Positions 24,448 to 34,751 of a stretch of DNA of 64,000 nucleotides are shown one piece after another. The notes beneath the pieces are model-generated. The model worked only from the letters and a program-made list of their open reading frames with translations, was not told the origin of the DNA and did no database searches. Numbering within the stretch: position 1 is the stretch's first letter; each line of letters opens with the position of its first letter. The position numbers and the translations under genes are program-made. Source of the DNA: Labia minor (lineage: Eukaryota; Arthropoda; Insecta; Dermaptera; Spongiphoridae); contig OY720346.1 in NCBI GenBank assembly GCA_963082975.1, positions 71,787,267-71,851,266 of the forward strand. Reading direction: 5' to 3'.

Positions 24448-25482
24448 ATTCGAAACCATCTCTTCCAAACAGCTTATACTAATTTTTTTATCATATATTT
24501 TTTTATTAAAACACTTCTCAACTGGATGATATCGGTCTCCTTTTTCCAATCCTTTACATATATAACAAGGAACCTTCTTGACATTTATATCTGTTTTTAT
24601 TTCATTATTTTTCTTTTTTATTATAGCCCAATCATATTTTCTTAGCATATTAATTAATTTGTTGGTATTTGTCAACTCATCTTTATCTACTATATTCTGA
24701 ATATGAATGGGTAAACCTACCATAATATGATTTACTTTTGAGGTTTCTGAAATGGAAGGCTCAGCTTCTACTAATAATCTTTCTTTTTTCAGACAGTAAT
24801 CGATGACCGATTCTCCCATATATCTATATTTATATGCATATCTCACATCAGACCACCCTTTACTCGCATAAACTAATAAGAAGGATTCTCTCCATTCACT
24901 CCAATTACTATCAATAATTTTTTTACTGTTAATCCTGTACCAGTCATTGGCATTTCCTTCTAAAAATAATCGCAATGTTTGTATTTTCATGGAATCTATT
25001 ATTATTTGATGCCTATGACATTCACTTTCAAATGTTTTTATCCATTCTTTAGCATTTTGTTGAATGCCTATGAATTTCTCAATATTAAATTTTTTTTCAA
25101 TCTCTAATAAATTTATTTTATTCACATAATTATAATCCAGTTTCATCTCTAATGGATTAGATTTTTCTATATTTTCAACAAAAACTTCTTCCAGCATATA
25201 TCCATCAAATATAAAATTATCTTTTTCATCTAAATATCTTTTTTTTAATTTTTCTGACAATGCAATATTTATGTTTCTAAAATTTCCCTGTTTTAACATA
25301 CTCTTACATCCTAATTTCACTGTACTTAGCTGAAAGAGGTCCTGATGTTCACTTTCATGCTGGCTCTCCGTTGGGAATGCATATATTTCATCACTGCCCA
25401 GAAATTTTATGGTCTTGAATTTATTCACCAATTTTCCTTCTTCAAATTCCTTAACGATGTGAATCTTTATATCAGAAGGCAT
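24433..25482 (-). CDS. gag: Gypsy gag polyprotein
   Basis: A 349-residue frame from ATG at 25482, about 30 bases inside the 5' LTR. The middle part (about 135-290) has the retrotransposon gag pattern: WIKTFESECHRHQI, FLEGNANDWY, SNWSEWRESFL, then VNHIMVGLPIHIQ. A CCHC-like knuckle CYICKGLEKGDRYHPVEKC (C-x2-C-x9-H-x4-C, longer than the standard x4) lies near the C-end. It forms the particle that packages element RNA. Its end overlaps pol in the -1 frame at a slippery heptamer, so pol is expected as a Gag-Pol fusion. Confidence 0.9.
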   Translation of the reverse strand: MPSDIKIHIVKEFEEGKLVNKFKTIKFLGSDEIYAFPTESQHESEHQDLFQLSTVKLGCKSMLKQGNFRNINIALSEKLKKRYLDEKDNFIFDGYMLEEVFVENIEKSNPLEMKLDYNYVNKINLLEIEKKFNIEKFIGIQQNAKEWIKTFESECHRHQIIIDSMKIQTLRLFLEGNANDWYRINSKKIIDSNWSEWRESFLLVYASKGWSDVRYAYKYRYMGESVIDYCLKKERLLVEAEPSISETSKVNHIMVGLPIHIQNIVDKDELTNTNKLINMLRKYDWAIIKKKNNEIKTDINVKKVPCYICKGLEKGDRYHPVEKCFNKKIYDKKISISCLEEMVSNEKNV

Positions 25483-25510
25483 GTTTCCAATCTTGAAAAG
25501 AATCGATTTA

Positions 25511-25847
25511 TAAGTATGTTCAGGGATTCTGGTAACTAAATCGATTTCGTTCTCTGTAAAGATTTTTATTCAATATTAATTTTTTTTTACATTGATTATT
25601 TACAATATTAGAAATATAAATTACCTGTAAAGAAATCGATTCTAAAGTTGATTCTTCCAGATAATTCTTACAAATGCCAAATATAAATTATTAACTAATA
25701 ATTCTAATTAAAAATTATCCTATTACAATTTATATTCGTCTTTAATCCATTCTAAAATTAGTTAGTTGATTCTTATAAATAATACAAACAATATCACTAA
25801 CAGATGGCGGTGACTAAAGGGTACTATATAGCAGTGACTTTGTTACA
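25511..25847 (-). repeat. 5' LTR of the Gypsy element
   Basis: A 337-bp direct repeat of 20931-21267 (331 bp by the TG...CA boundary, 25517-25847). The near identity of the two LTRs points to recent insertion. No convincing tRNA primer-binding site was recognised just inside it. Confidence 0.9.
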
Positions 25848-26320
25848 AATATAAATCCCTAAACACAGTGGGATTAAGTGATACAATTAACAAAGAGTTA
25901 ATAGAAGTAAGAAAAAAAAACATATTTAACAGAATGTTATGATCATGTTTATTACTTATAAATTATTTTTAATAATTATTTTTTTTATTTTACTTATTCA
26001 ATTATATAACTATTGAAGGAGAATCAAATAAATTATTTACAAAAGAAGCAAGTACATTCCAATCTTATTAGATGAAAGAAACGTGACAATTTTTTAATTA
26101 TATATAATTTTTTTTTAGGAAACTGGCTTTGGGAAAAAAAACCTAAAAATAACATTACAAGAGGGGAAAGATTTATATATTTACAGAAGGCAAAGGAGAT
26201 GAAATGTGGGATAGGAGGAGTGGAAAGATTGAGAGAATTAATAAATTATTACAATATTTTATATTTTAGTATACACTATTAAATTCTTATATTATAAATT
26301 TATTGAAAAGCCCTAATTAC
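25848..26320. other. Gene-free AT-rich stretch between the Gypsy element and an H2 copy
   Basis: Nothing recognisable apart from A-rich tracts. Confidence 0.4.
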
Positions 26321-26937
26321 AATTAATTTTCAATCCACCAGTATTTTCTTTTCGCGATATTCTCACTCAAAGAGTCAATGCCTACGATAGCTGGAGGCTC
26401 CAAGGCCTTACTGGCCTCTGGCTCTGTTGGGGGCGTGTCGTTAGTAGAGAGGTCCGTTATGAGTACGAAGTTTACTCTTCGGAGGCTAGAACGATACTGA
26501 CCCACTGGTCTAAGATATTTAGATAATAAAAATAACAATTTTACTTTCTTAGCAAGCCGTATATGTTTTTTTGTTTTGGTTTATTTTTTTTTTTTGAGAG
26601 AGATTAATAAATATATATATATATTTTTTTAAAAATAAATATTTTTAATTTTATTTTGAAATTAAATAATTAATTTTAAAATATTTTAAATAAAAAAAAA
26701 TATTAATACAATTTCGGTTAAAAAATAAAAATGGATGACATTTTGACGTCTCCATATATAAATTTTAATTAAGAAATAAATAATGAAGATGTATTTTTCA
26801 AGAGATATGATCAATAAAACTTAATTTTTCTTTATAAATACTATATCTAGTGTGAATTTGAAAAAAATCGTTAGAGAGGTTTTTGAAAACCCAGTTAGAA
26901 ACAAACAAACAATTTTAGCTAGCATAATAAGATAAGA
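26321..26937 (-). mobile_element. Helitron-like element H2, inverted diverged copy
   Basis: The minus-strand 5' end TCTTATCTTATT begins at 26937 after A. The first 400 bases match the copies at 17024 and 58721. The distal part (26321-26540) is less AT-rich and includes ATCTTAGACCAGTGGGTCAG, which recurs in weaker form at about 59165; its other end was not found. The minus-strand frame at 26323-26538 looks like repeat translation, not a gene. Confidence 0.6.
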
Positions 26938-28380
26938 TATATCTTACAATAAAAATGATAAATTTGGTGATTATACATAATCAATTTACCGGTTAGTTTA
27001 TAAAGTCCCGAACTCGTAATGGGGAATGTAATAAAAGTTTCTTATTTTAAGAAATTTGCACTTATAATCATAATCAGCATTAAATTTGGGAAATATCCAA
27101 ATCGTAATGGTAAATGTGATAAACTTCATAACTTATTAGGCCAGTAGAATATAATACAGGTTTGTTTTGAGTAGTTACTATACTCAGAAAAATAATTTTT
27201 GGTTAGACAATATGGCGTAAGATGTCACGAATTACAATATTTTATATTTCACAACTAAAAAGGGTACTTACGTATTAAAGCAACCATATTGGTGACATTA
27301 TATATATATTACTTTTACCCAACACCCCATTCATCGGTTTTAAATTCAAACCTAACCAAAAAAAACCTAAGAGTAGGGTTAAAAAATTAATTAATTAAAT
27401 AATTTTCCTATATCCAAACCGAACCGAAAAAATCCAAGGAGTGGGGTGTTGGCTAAAAGTATATATGTATACGTATATATTTTTAGAATTGGCCCAAACT
27501 GAATGAATTTTCATAAAATAAGAAGCTTTTATCACATTCCCCATTACAAGTTCGGAACTTTAATAACTAACCGTTATAAATTTGCCTTTTGTTGTATTAT
27601 TATTGTTTCTCCTTTTTATTTAACCAAAATACAAATTTTAAAAGAAACTAACAATAATATAAATATAAACATTTTTTATAAAATAAGGTTTTTCTCATGG
27701 ACTTGAAAGAATCAAATACTTTTTCTATAAGCCTGACAAAGTTTATGGATGTATTCTTTCATACACAACGAAAAATATTATTTGAAATATATTATTGAAT
27801 GAATATTAAAACTTTCAAAAAATATTTGATAATACACTTTATGAATTTATTTTGTCGTACTTGTTTAATTACAATATCCTTAATTTTAATTCATAATTAT
27901 GAAATAATAATCATTTACTACTTGCTGTCACTTTATAAATAGAAGTTATATTTGGTTCATTTATTTTATGGATTTTTCATCAATATGAGAATTATATTTA
28001 ATTACTTGCAATACAATTAGCGATTAATTACTTTTAGTAACTAACTCCTTTTGTTTTGCTCCGATTATTTTTTTTTCAACGGATTCTGAAGCATAAAATT
28101 TGAATTTAAGATAGATTTTCATTTTGAAGATAGTTATGAATATTTTATACCATTAAAATTAATGATGAATTATCTGGCGAGATATTAAAGATATTTGTTA
28201 TGTATATTTTTTGAACATAGATAAAAAGGCTATTTGATGAACAATTTTGACTTTTTTAATAATTATAATTCCTGATATTTTAATAATTACATTTAAAATC
28301 ATTTGAAAGTTATAATTTTATCTTTACAAAGAGAGACTAAAAAAAAAGAAAATCAAAATATTGAAAAAATACAATAGAGA
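26938..28380. repeat. Duplicated-unit flank upstream of F-box copy 2
   Basis: Inverted match of 15500-16730. It includes one arm of the foldback (about 27330-27450) and the empty site (27770-27810, inverted) for the hAT inserted at 48178. No gene is supported. Confidence 0.65.
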
Positions 28381-28602
28381 GGTAGAAAATAGGTTCGAAC
28401 ACCACTCTTCTTATTTTTACTTAAGGGGTCTTCTGATTGGTTGCCTGTTCCGACACAACTTTTTTCGACATAAACGGCCTCCTCCATTTCCTTCATCTAT
28501 CATTTGCTCTCTGCATCTCACGAAGTCAACATTAGCACGCTTGCTAACTGAGTGTACTTTCCAATTTGTTTTGTTTTTGATTTTATTTTTTGTTTTTTAA
28601 TC
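28381..28602 (+). promoter_or_regulatory. Conserved promoter-like region of the F-box/LRR family
   Basis: This block is kept upstream of all four copies (15256-15480, 41607-41770 and 47345-47590 on the minus strand). It is less AT-rich than its surroundings and includes a CCAAT box on the reverse strand (CTGATTGG, 28433-28440) and a conserved stretch TTTGCTCTCTGCATCTCA. No TATA box is seen. Copy 3 lacks the last ~60 bases, including the start codon. Conservation alone could reflect recent duplication, so promoter function is inferred. Confidence 0.45.
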
Positions 28603-29997
28603 ATGGCATCGAAAAAGATGGAAAAAACCAACCATTGTGTTGAGAAGATGACTCCTGTAAATGAAACAACTGTAAATTACACTTGTGATCAAGAATTACA
28701 TCAACATATGAGGAGATTACCGCAAGAATTAGTAGGTAATATTCTGAAATATTCAACATTTCAACAATTGCTTCTTTTTAGTGAAGATCCATATTATTAC
28801 GATGCGATTATCAATTCTGGAATTGTTTCTTCCTCACCTACAATTTTTTTCACCGATTCGGATTCCTTCCCCGCTAAGTTTTTGAAACGATTCTATTTTT
28901 TAATAAAAACTGTTGATGTAAATGATTTCAATTATAAATTTTTAATCAAGTTTATAAAACATTCATCCATGCTAAGAATAAAAAAAATTGTTTTTCATGT
29001 TAACTCCGAAAGAAAATTAGATATAATACGAGATTTTCTAATAAAATTATCAAGTGATGTCGAAGAAGGTAAATCGCCAACTTATAATATTTTCAAGAAG
29101 GTAGAGGAAATTATTATAAAAGGGCGTATACTAAATCATGATATTTTTGTATGGGCTATTAATTATTTTTTTCCAAATTTAAAAAAGTTTAGTTTTCCAT
29201 ATGAATATTTTTGTAATGAAAATATTAATAAATTAATAATGAAAATGAACAAACTGGAAACATTAAATTTGTCTTATTTTCGTATAAAAACAATTGAATC
29301 ATTGGAAACAATAGTTAACTTATCTAATTTAAGACAATTAGAAATCGCTTTTCATTCTGATGATAAAACCTGGCCATCTTATTTGTCAAAATTAGAAAAT
29401 TTAGAACAACTACAGATTAGATATTCTGGCCCAGAAGAAATTCTCAGGAGTTATTTTGAAATTGCACCATTACGAAAATTGAAAAAAGTAATTTTGTGGA
29501 ATATTCAATCATTTACAGAGCAACTAGTTAATGTGTTTCTTGAAAAAAGGTTACCATTAACAAATTTGAAAATATTTTTTTGCCAAGATGTCCAGAAAAA
29601 TGCCTTGAAAATGCTTAATCAATTTGAAAATTTAACAGATCTCCGATTAGAATGCTGTCAATTTTTAATTGCTAGTGATCTTGAGGATATCCATGAAATA
29701 AAAAAATTAAATATTTTATCATTGTATGGATGTGGAGAAATATGTAATGAAGTACTTCCATACATTTTTCAATGTAAAACATTCTATCAATTAAATCTTC
29801 ATGACACAAAGATAAAAATTGATTTTAGCACAATCAAAAATAACTTGCGTGTTCATACATTGAACATTCAACAAGAATACCCTGCTGAAGAAAATAGGGG
29901 TTGGCCATCTAATTTGTATAATCGAGATAACTATCGGATTTTGAAAAAATTGTTACCTTGTGCAAGTATTATCGAACGTTATTTATTTATTTATTGA
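28603..29997 (+). CDS. F-box/LRR protein, copy 2, intact (464 aa)
   Basis: Starts at ATG 28603 (MASKKMEKTN), the position matching the ATG of copy 1; the open frame extends upstream to a GTG at 28552 but without an ATG. Residues about 39-75 are F-box-like (LPQELVGNILKYSTFQQLLLF). From about 150 on there are irregular leucine-rich repeats: LETLNLSYFRIKTIESL, LRQLEIAF, LEQLQIRYSGPEEIL, LTNLKIFFCQDV, LTDLRLECCQFLI, LNILSLYGCGEI, YQLNLHDTKI. The last resembles the cysteine-containing LRR type of FBXL proteins. There is no signal peptide or membrane segment, so it is probably cytosolic or nuclear. AATAAA at 30006-30011 follows the stop closely. The likely role is substrate recognition in an SCF ubiquitin ligase; the substrate is unknown. 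It is the only undamaged member in the window and is intronless in its coding region. Confidence 0.8.
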   Translation: MASKKMEKTNHCVEKMTPVNETTVNYTCDQELHQHMRRLPQELVGNILKYSTFQQLLLFSEDPYYYDAIINSGIVSSSPTIFFTDSDSFPAKFLKRFYFLIKTVDVNDFNYKFLIKFIKHSSMLRIKKIVFHVNSERKLDIIRDFLIKLSSDVEEGKSPTYNIFKKVEEIIIKGRILNHDIFVWAINYFFPNLKKFSFPYEYFCNENINKLIMKMNKLETLNLSYFRIKTIESLETIVNLSNLRQLEIAFHSDDKTWPSYLSKLENLEQLQIRYSGPEEILRSYFEIAPLRKLKKVILWNIQSFTEQLVNVFLEKRLPLTNLKIFFCQDVQKNALKMLNQFENLTDLRLECCQFLIASDLEDIHEIKKLNILSLYGCGEICNEVLPYIFQCKTFYQLNLHDTKIKIDFSTIKNNLRVHTLNIQQEYPAEENRGWPSNLYNRDNYRILKKLLPCASIIERYLFIY

Positions 29998-31062
29998 ATA
30001 TTAAAAATAAATGTTTATAAATATTTCTTATGATCGTTATAAAAGTTTCAGTTATTTTCATATTTAAGTTTTATATTGTATAATCATAATATTAAAAATA
30101 TTTAAATATACGTTTTAATAATTGAAAATAAATACTACTTTAATATGAAAAAAAATTAAATAAATTACCATTGTATGTTTGTATTTAAATGAAAAAAAAT
30201 ATTGTTAAAGTTAAATATATATTATAAATATATTATTCTAAAATATTTGTATTGCACAATTTTTAAAAGATATTATTGTAGATAATAATAAATAAACATT
30301 TTGTAATTTTGTTTTATTTTATTGAAATTAAATTATTTAAAAAATAATTTTAAATAATTTTAGTAATTAAGTCATATATTATAAATATAATGTCTCTATT
30401 AAAATAAATACTATTCTTGTTCATTATATAGTAATTGATGTTTTATTTAAAAAATGGCGATTGTATTTATTATTTTTAATGTATATCTTAATTAATATTA
30501 ATAATAATAATTCATTGAATATTAATAAATATTATAAAATGAAATTTGTGAATTTATTTTATTTTCCTTATTCAATCCAATATCCTTTCCTATATTCTTT
30601 ATATATAATATAAAAATAAATCCTTATATAATATATCTACATAATATTTATTATCTGGTTTCTCTTAATTTTAGTCTAATAAATTAATACAAGTTTAAAT
30701 AATTAAGAATATTTTTAATAAAGAGAACCCATGAATGTATTGTTCTCGATATTTAAATTAATAATTTATATAATAATATATTATAATAATTAAAAATATT
30801 AAGATCAGCTAAAATAAGATGTTTTAGAACTTTCTAAATACATTTTCAAATTTCAATAAATTCTTATTTCAACTTTTGTCACAACCAAAAAAAAACCCCT
30901 TGAATATCTTTTTTCTTGAACTAAAATAGCACATCCGAAGTATCTTTGGCCAAGATCCTTTTTGTTGTATTATTATTCTTATTATTATTGTCTCTTCTTT
31001 TCAAGTAAACACAAAAGCTTTGAAAAAGTCGTTTTTGTTGCTTTCTCCTTTTTACTTTCCCG
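29998..31062. repeat. Duplicated-unit flank downstream of F-box copy 2
   Basis: Inverted match of 39423-40221 and 36987-37834, and of 11250-12268. Reads AT-rich without a gene. It ends at the left edge of element E. Confidence 0.65.
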
Positions 31063-31158
31063 CATACTTCGTATAAGGGAAGTATTGGAATCGTCAAAAA
31101 TTTAGACCTCCCTGAGTCGGAAAATACCATTTTTCGAATTATGTCTGTGTGTGTGTAT

Positions 31159-32390
31159 TGTAATGGTTTTCTTGGGTTTATAGGGGGAAAGGGGAAGGGG
31201 AAAGAATGAGGGGTGTGATGTTTATAAAAAAAGAGGTGGGGAAAGAATCAATTAAAAAAAAGTTTAATATAAATAATTTTTTTATTTAAATTAATATTTA
31301 ATTTAATTTAAATTAAATTAATTAGTTTAGAATTAATTAGATTATAATTAATATTGATTTCAATAAATTAATAAATACATTAATTAATTTATTAAATTCA
31401 AATCAATTAGTAATTATGATTTAAATTACTAATGATCTTTTTTAAAAGATAATGAAGGTAGGAGAAGTAAGGGGGAAAATATGGCGTCCTTCTATTTCGA
31501 CAAGGGTTGTGAATGAAGGAGGTAATTTTAATTTGTGGTCCAGATAAGATGTAGCACTCAGATAACAGTGATTCCAGCGTGAAATAGAGAAAGAGTTGTA
31601 CAAGGGAAGAGAGTGATTAGCTTATTAGATGTGAACTTTTATAAATTTTATTAATGTAAAAAAATAACGTTAGAAAATTTTCTTTTAAGAATCTTTGTTA
31701 TTTTAAGCAATAAATCATATTAATTAGTTTTACAAATGGTAATAGAAATAATATCAATTAGCAACAAGAACTGAAATTATAATAAAACAAAAGGAATGAA
31801 ATAAAGTCTTATCCGTGTCGTGGTGTGGAAATGGCGGCTGACATATGATGTCGTGATGATTTCCAAGAGGTCCAGATGAGTAGATTTTGTGAGGATCGAA
31901 AGAACCAGGTTGTCTTGTGTCTTCACGGGTTGAGATCAATTCCAATATTTAAATATTTTGTTTGGAAACGAATGAGAGTTAAAAAGCATTTAGCAACGCA
32001 AACATTCTATAAAAGTTGATTGTGCAAAATAGAACACGTCTATTCTCTCTGGTGTCTCGATAAAGAATAATTTTTCCAACAATATCAATAAACAAAATCA
32101 ACACTCGGATCAATTCACTCACACTATCACATAAACACACACAGACAGGGAGTTCTTCCGTCTCTTTCTAATTCTATTTACAAAGTTCTATTTTAATTGA
32201 ATAATTTATTTTATTAAATAACTAATTATATCTCTAAGGGAGATCAAATTTCAAATTCTTAAAACTATTAAATTATATAATATTAAAATACATAAAAAGA
32301 AAGGGATAGAGATATTGGCATTAATAAAAAACTTAAATATAAAATACAGAAATTATTAAAATTAGGGACTGAATTGAAAATATCAGTACA
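31159..32390 (-). repeat. 3' LTR (1232 bp) of a non-autonomous LTR retrotransposon
   Basis: Starts TGTAATGG and ends CAGTACA on the plus strand. It is the same length as 34752-35983 and nearly identical to it. GTAT lies on both outer sides as a 4-bp target duplication. A polypurine tract AAAGGTGGAGGA (minus strand, 32391-32402) is immediately inside, which sets the orientation as minus. Confidence 0.9.
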
Positions 32391-33131
32391 TCCTCCACCT
32401 TTGTAAAAAAAAAAAATATTTCTTTTGGAGATGAAATGTTCACAAATCACAAAAAGATATAATTTTTTTTTTTTTAACATAATTGTTATGAATACTTAAA
32501 AAATATTACATTGGCATTTGTATATAACAAAACAACAAAAAACTTTCAGAGATTTTGCCCTTTTTTTTTTTTTTTAAGAATACCAAATTAATACTGGCAA
32601 TACAGAGGTTTGATATGGTGGATTCTAAGAAAACAATTTATAAAGAAGTTAACAAGTAGCAGAAATACAATGAATTGGTTCACACTGACACCCACAGAAT
32701 AGTTATCGTACTTTAACGTGACACATTAAGGTTGGAGCAAGTCTGGCAATAATCATATTTAATAATAAGTAATACAGGTCCATTGGAAAATTATCAGTTT
32801 CGATTTCCTCATTTCTACTTAAATTTAATTAGAATTCATGTTTCATTCTTTATTCAATACTTTATTGCTTTCATAGCATTTTATATTCTCTTTAATTATT
32901 CATATCTCCTTTTTCATTTAAAATTTGTTTCTCTATAAAAATCCTATTATCTATAACATCAAATTCTTCTATATTATTTTTCGCAAATATCAGAAACCTC
33001 TACTTACCATCTCACAATAGAAGCGATTTCAATCCTCAAAACAGACTAAGAGACAGACCCGCTTGGTGGCTCATATGTCAAGGCAAAGTCTTCAAATTAC
33101 ACTTTAAAAAAAAAAAATGACAAAAAAATGA

Positions 33132-33297
33132 TTAATTAGAATAAAAGGGTTTCAAAATCCTCCTCTTATACTTGCCGATAATTTTATTTGTGTGAGCGTT
33201 CTTAATTTCATAAGTTCCACTAGGGAGCTTTTTATTGATTTGAAATGGTCCTTCAAAAAGCTGCAAGAACTTGTGGTATTTCTTTTGAAGAGAAAAT
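33132..33297 (-). pseudogene. Remnant of a pol integrase C-terminal end
   Basis: Minus-strand translation gives HKFLQLFEGPFQINKKL, then PSGTYEIKNAHTNKIIGKY, then ILKPFYSN and a stop at 33132. The GPF ... TYEI ... ILKP pattern is that of the C-terminal tail of retrotransposon integrases (compare MGPFHVIG ... YEIDCKK in the Gypsy at 21.4 kb). Protease, RT, RNase H and the integrase core are absent, so almost all of pol has been deleted. Confidence 0.7.
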
Positions 33298-33443
33298 TAT
33301 GGTCGATTTGACTTAACCAATACCAAATTTCTTTAAAACATCAGATAATTCAATATTCTTTTAAGTGAGATGGTTAAAGGGAACATAGAAAATTTTTTAA
33401 AATTGAAGAGGGCAAAGCAAGGTTTTTATTTACATAAGATTTT

Positions 33444-34574
33444 TTAATGAAGACCAATTAAAATTTTATCCGAGGCAATGAATTTAAATCTTTTCTTTCC
33501 TCGATCCCAGAGGATATTTTGTGATTTAAATTTTAGTGTTTTAAAATGTGATGTATAATTATCTTGATTCACAAACCATTGCTTCATTCTCTTCTTTGGC
33601 TTTCCCTTTTTCGTTAAATTTGGTTTCAATCTCTTGTTATTTATAAATTTTTTAAGATTTTTTATAAACATTTTTCTTTTCCATTTGTACTTAATATTTT
33701 CTATTATCTGATTCTTTATTTTCATTACTTTAGGCTTTTCTTTAATTTCTAGTCTATTTTCTAGTTCTTCTTTTGTTTCTACTTCCATCTTTTCAAATTC
33801 ATTTTCATTTTCTATATTTAAATCGGTGTTCTCTTCTTTAGAAACCATTTCTTCAGCATTTTCATCAATTTCAAATTCAATTATTAATATTTTACTCTCC
33901 TCTTTAATAGTAAATTCAGGAGAGGTTTCTTTTTCTTCTTTACTTACTGATTCGATTACATCTTCGTTTTCCACATCTTTTTGCTCATTCGTGGTTTCTT
34001 CTTCTATGGTTGTTTCATCAGTTTTTCCCATTGATTCATTTACTTTTTCTTCTTTTTTTATATCAATATTCTCTATTTTTTCTTCTGTTTTTGATTCATC
34101 TCTGGATTCTCTTATTTTATTTGAACTGTCAAATGAAAGGGTTAATTTATCGACTTCCTTATTACAATTTGACGACTGATCATCGAGCGTTGTATTTAAC
34201 TTGCTAGATAATTGTTTAAGATTATCAGATTGCTTTTCAAAAAGAGCACCCATTTTTTGAATTTGAATGTCTCGTTTTTTATTTATATTTTTAATTTTGT
34301 CAATATTTTTGTAAATTTGTTTATTTATATTTTCAAAATGATTGTCAAATTTTTTATTTATTTCACTTCTAATTTCGCCAAACAACTTTGTCATTAGTGT
34401 GACAAAATCCACTTGACTAAGAGGGTTATCACATGGAACCGCCTCAACACTCACCTGGGTATCCGTGTGACCAATCAATTGACTCTCTACAGACATCGGG
34501 CTAACCTCTTCGAATAATTGGGGTTGAAACATCTCTGTATCAGCCTCCGTATTCATATTATTACCAGTGGCCAT
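33444..34574 (-). CDS. Coiled-coil, glutamate-rich protein of the non-autonomous LTR element (376 aa)
   Basis: ATG at 34574, open to 33444. Residues about 60-140 are rich in Lys/Asn/Ile with heptad-like spacing and probably form a coiled coil. About 150-290 is strongly acidic (Glu/Ser/Thr). About 290-340 is strongly basic (KWKRKMFIKNL, KKGKPKKRMKQW). No CCHC knuckle or known gag motif was recognised. Its position just after the 5' LTR and primer site is that of gag, so it may be a divergent structural protein or a passenger gene. The frame is intact over 376 codons despite the loss of pol, which hints that it is recent or maintained. Confidence 0.7.
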   Translation of the reverse strand: MATGNNMNTEADTEMFQPQLFEEVSPMSVESQLIGHTDTQVSVEAVPCDNPLSQVDFVTLMTKLFGEIRSEINKKFDNHFENINKQIYKNIDKIKNINKKRDIQIQKMGALFEKQSDNLKQLSSKLNTTLDDQSSNCNKEVDKLTLSFDSSNKIRESRDESKTEEKIENIDIKKEEKVNESMGKTDETTIEEETTNEQKDVENEDVIESVSKEEKETSPEFTIKEESKILIIEFEIDENAEEMVSKEENTDLNIENENEFEKMEVETKEELENRLEIKEKPKVMKIKNQIIENIKYKWKRKMFIKNLKKFINNKRLKPNLTKKGKPKKRMKQWFVNQDNYTSHFKTLKFKSQNILWDRGKKRFKFIASDKILIGLH

Positions 34575-34730
34575 ATTGCTTAAAAATTAAAAAAATTAAT
34601 TACAATGAAGAATGTAAAATTCTATTTTAGCAATACAAAATTTCCTGCGTGTCTTCTCTCTCTCTATTTCAACTCCGGTAAAAAACAATTAAATTAGAAG
34701 CCAAATTATTTAATTATTTTTAATTAAAAC

Positions 34731-34751
34731 AATCTCGGGGGAATGCCTCCA
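34731..34751 (-). other. tRNA primer-binding site of the LTR element
   Basis: Directly inside the 5' LTR the minus strand begins TGGAGGCATTCCCCCGAGA, so the complementary primer would end in CCA with a GAATGCC acceptor strand. The TGG next to the LTR edge is as expected for reverse-transcription priming. The tRNA species was not identified. Confidence 0.6.

Noticed and set aside
26460-26540. Possible tRNA on the minus strand (CTTAGACCAGTGGGTCAG)
   Set aside because: D-arm-like hairpin only; no T-arm or acceptor pairing.
28552-28602. Upstream extension of F-box copy 2 (hydrophobic stretch resembling a signal peptide)
   Set aside because: It begins at GTG, not ATG, and corresponds to non-coding leader in copy 1, so ATG 28603 was chosen.
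33826-34207. Plus-strand Ser/Phe-rich ORFs opposite the 376-aa gene
   Set aside because: Shadows of the glutamate-rich minus-strand gene.
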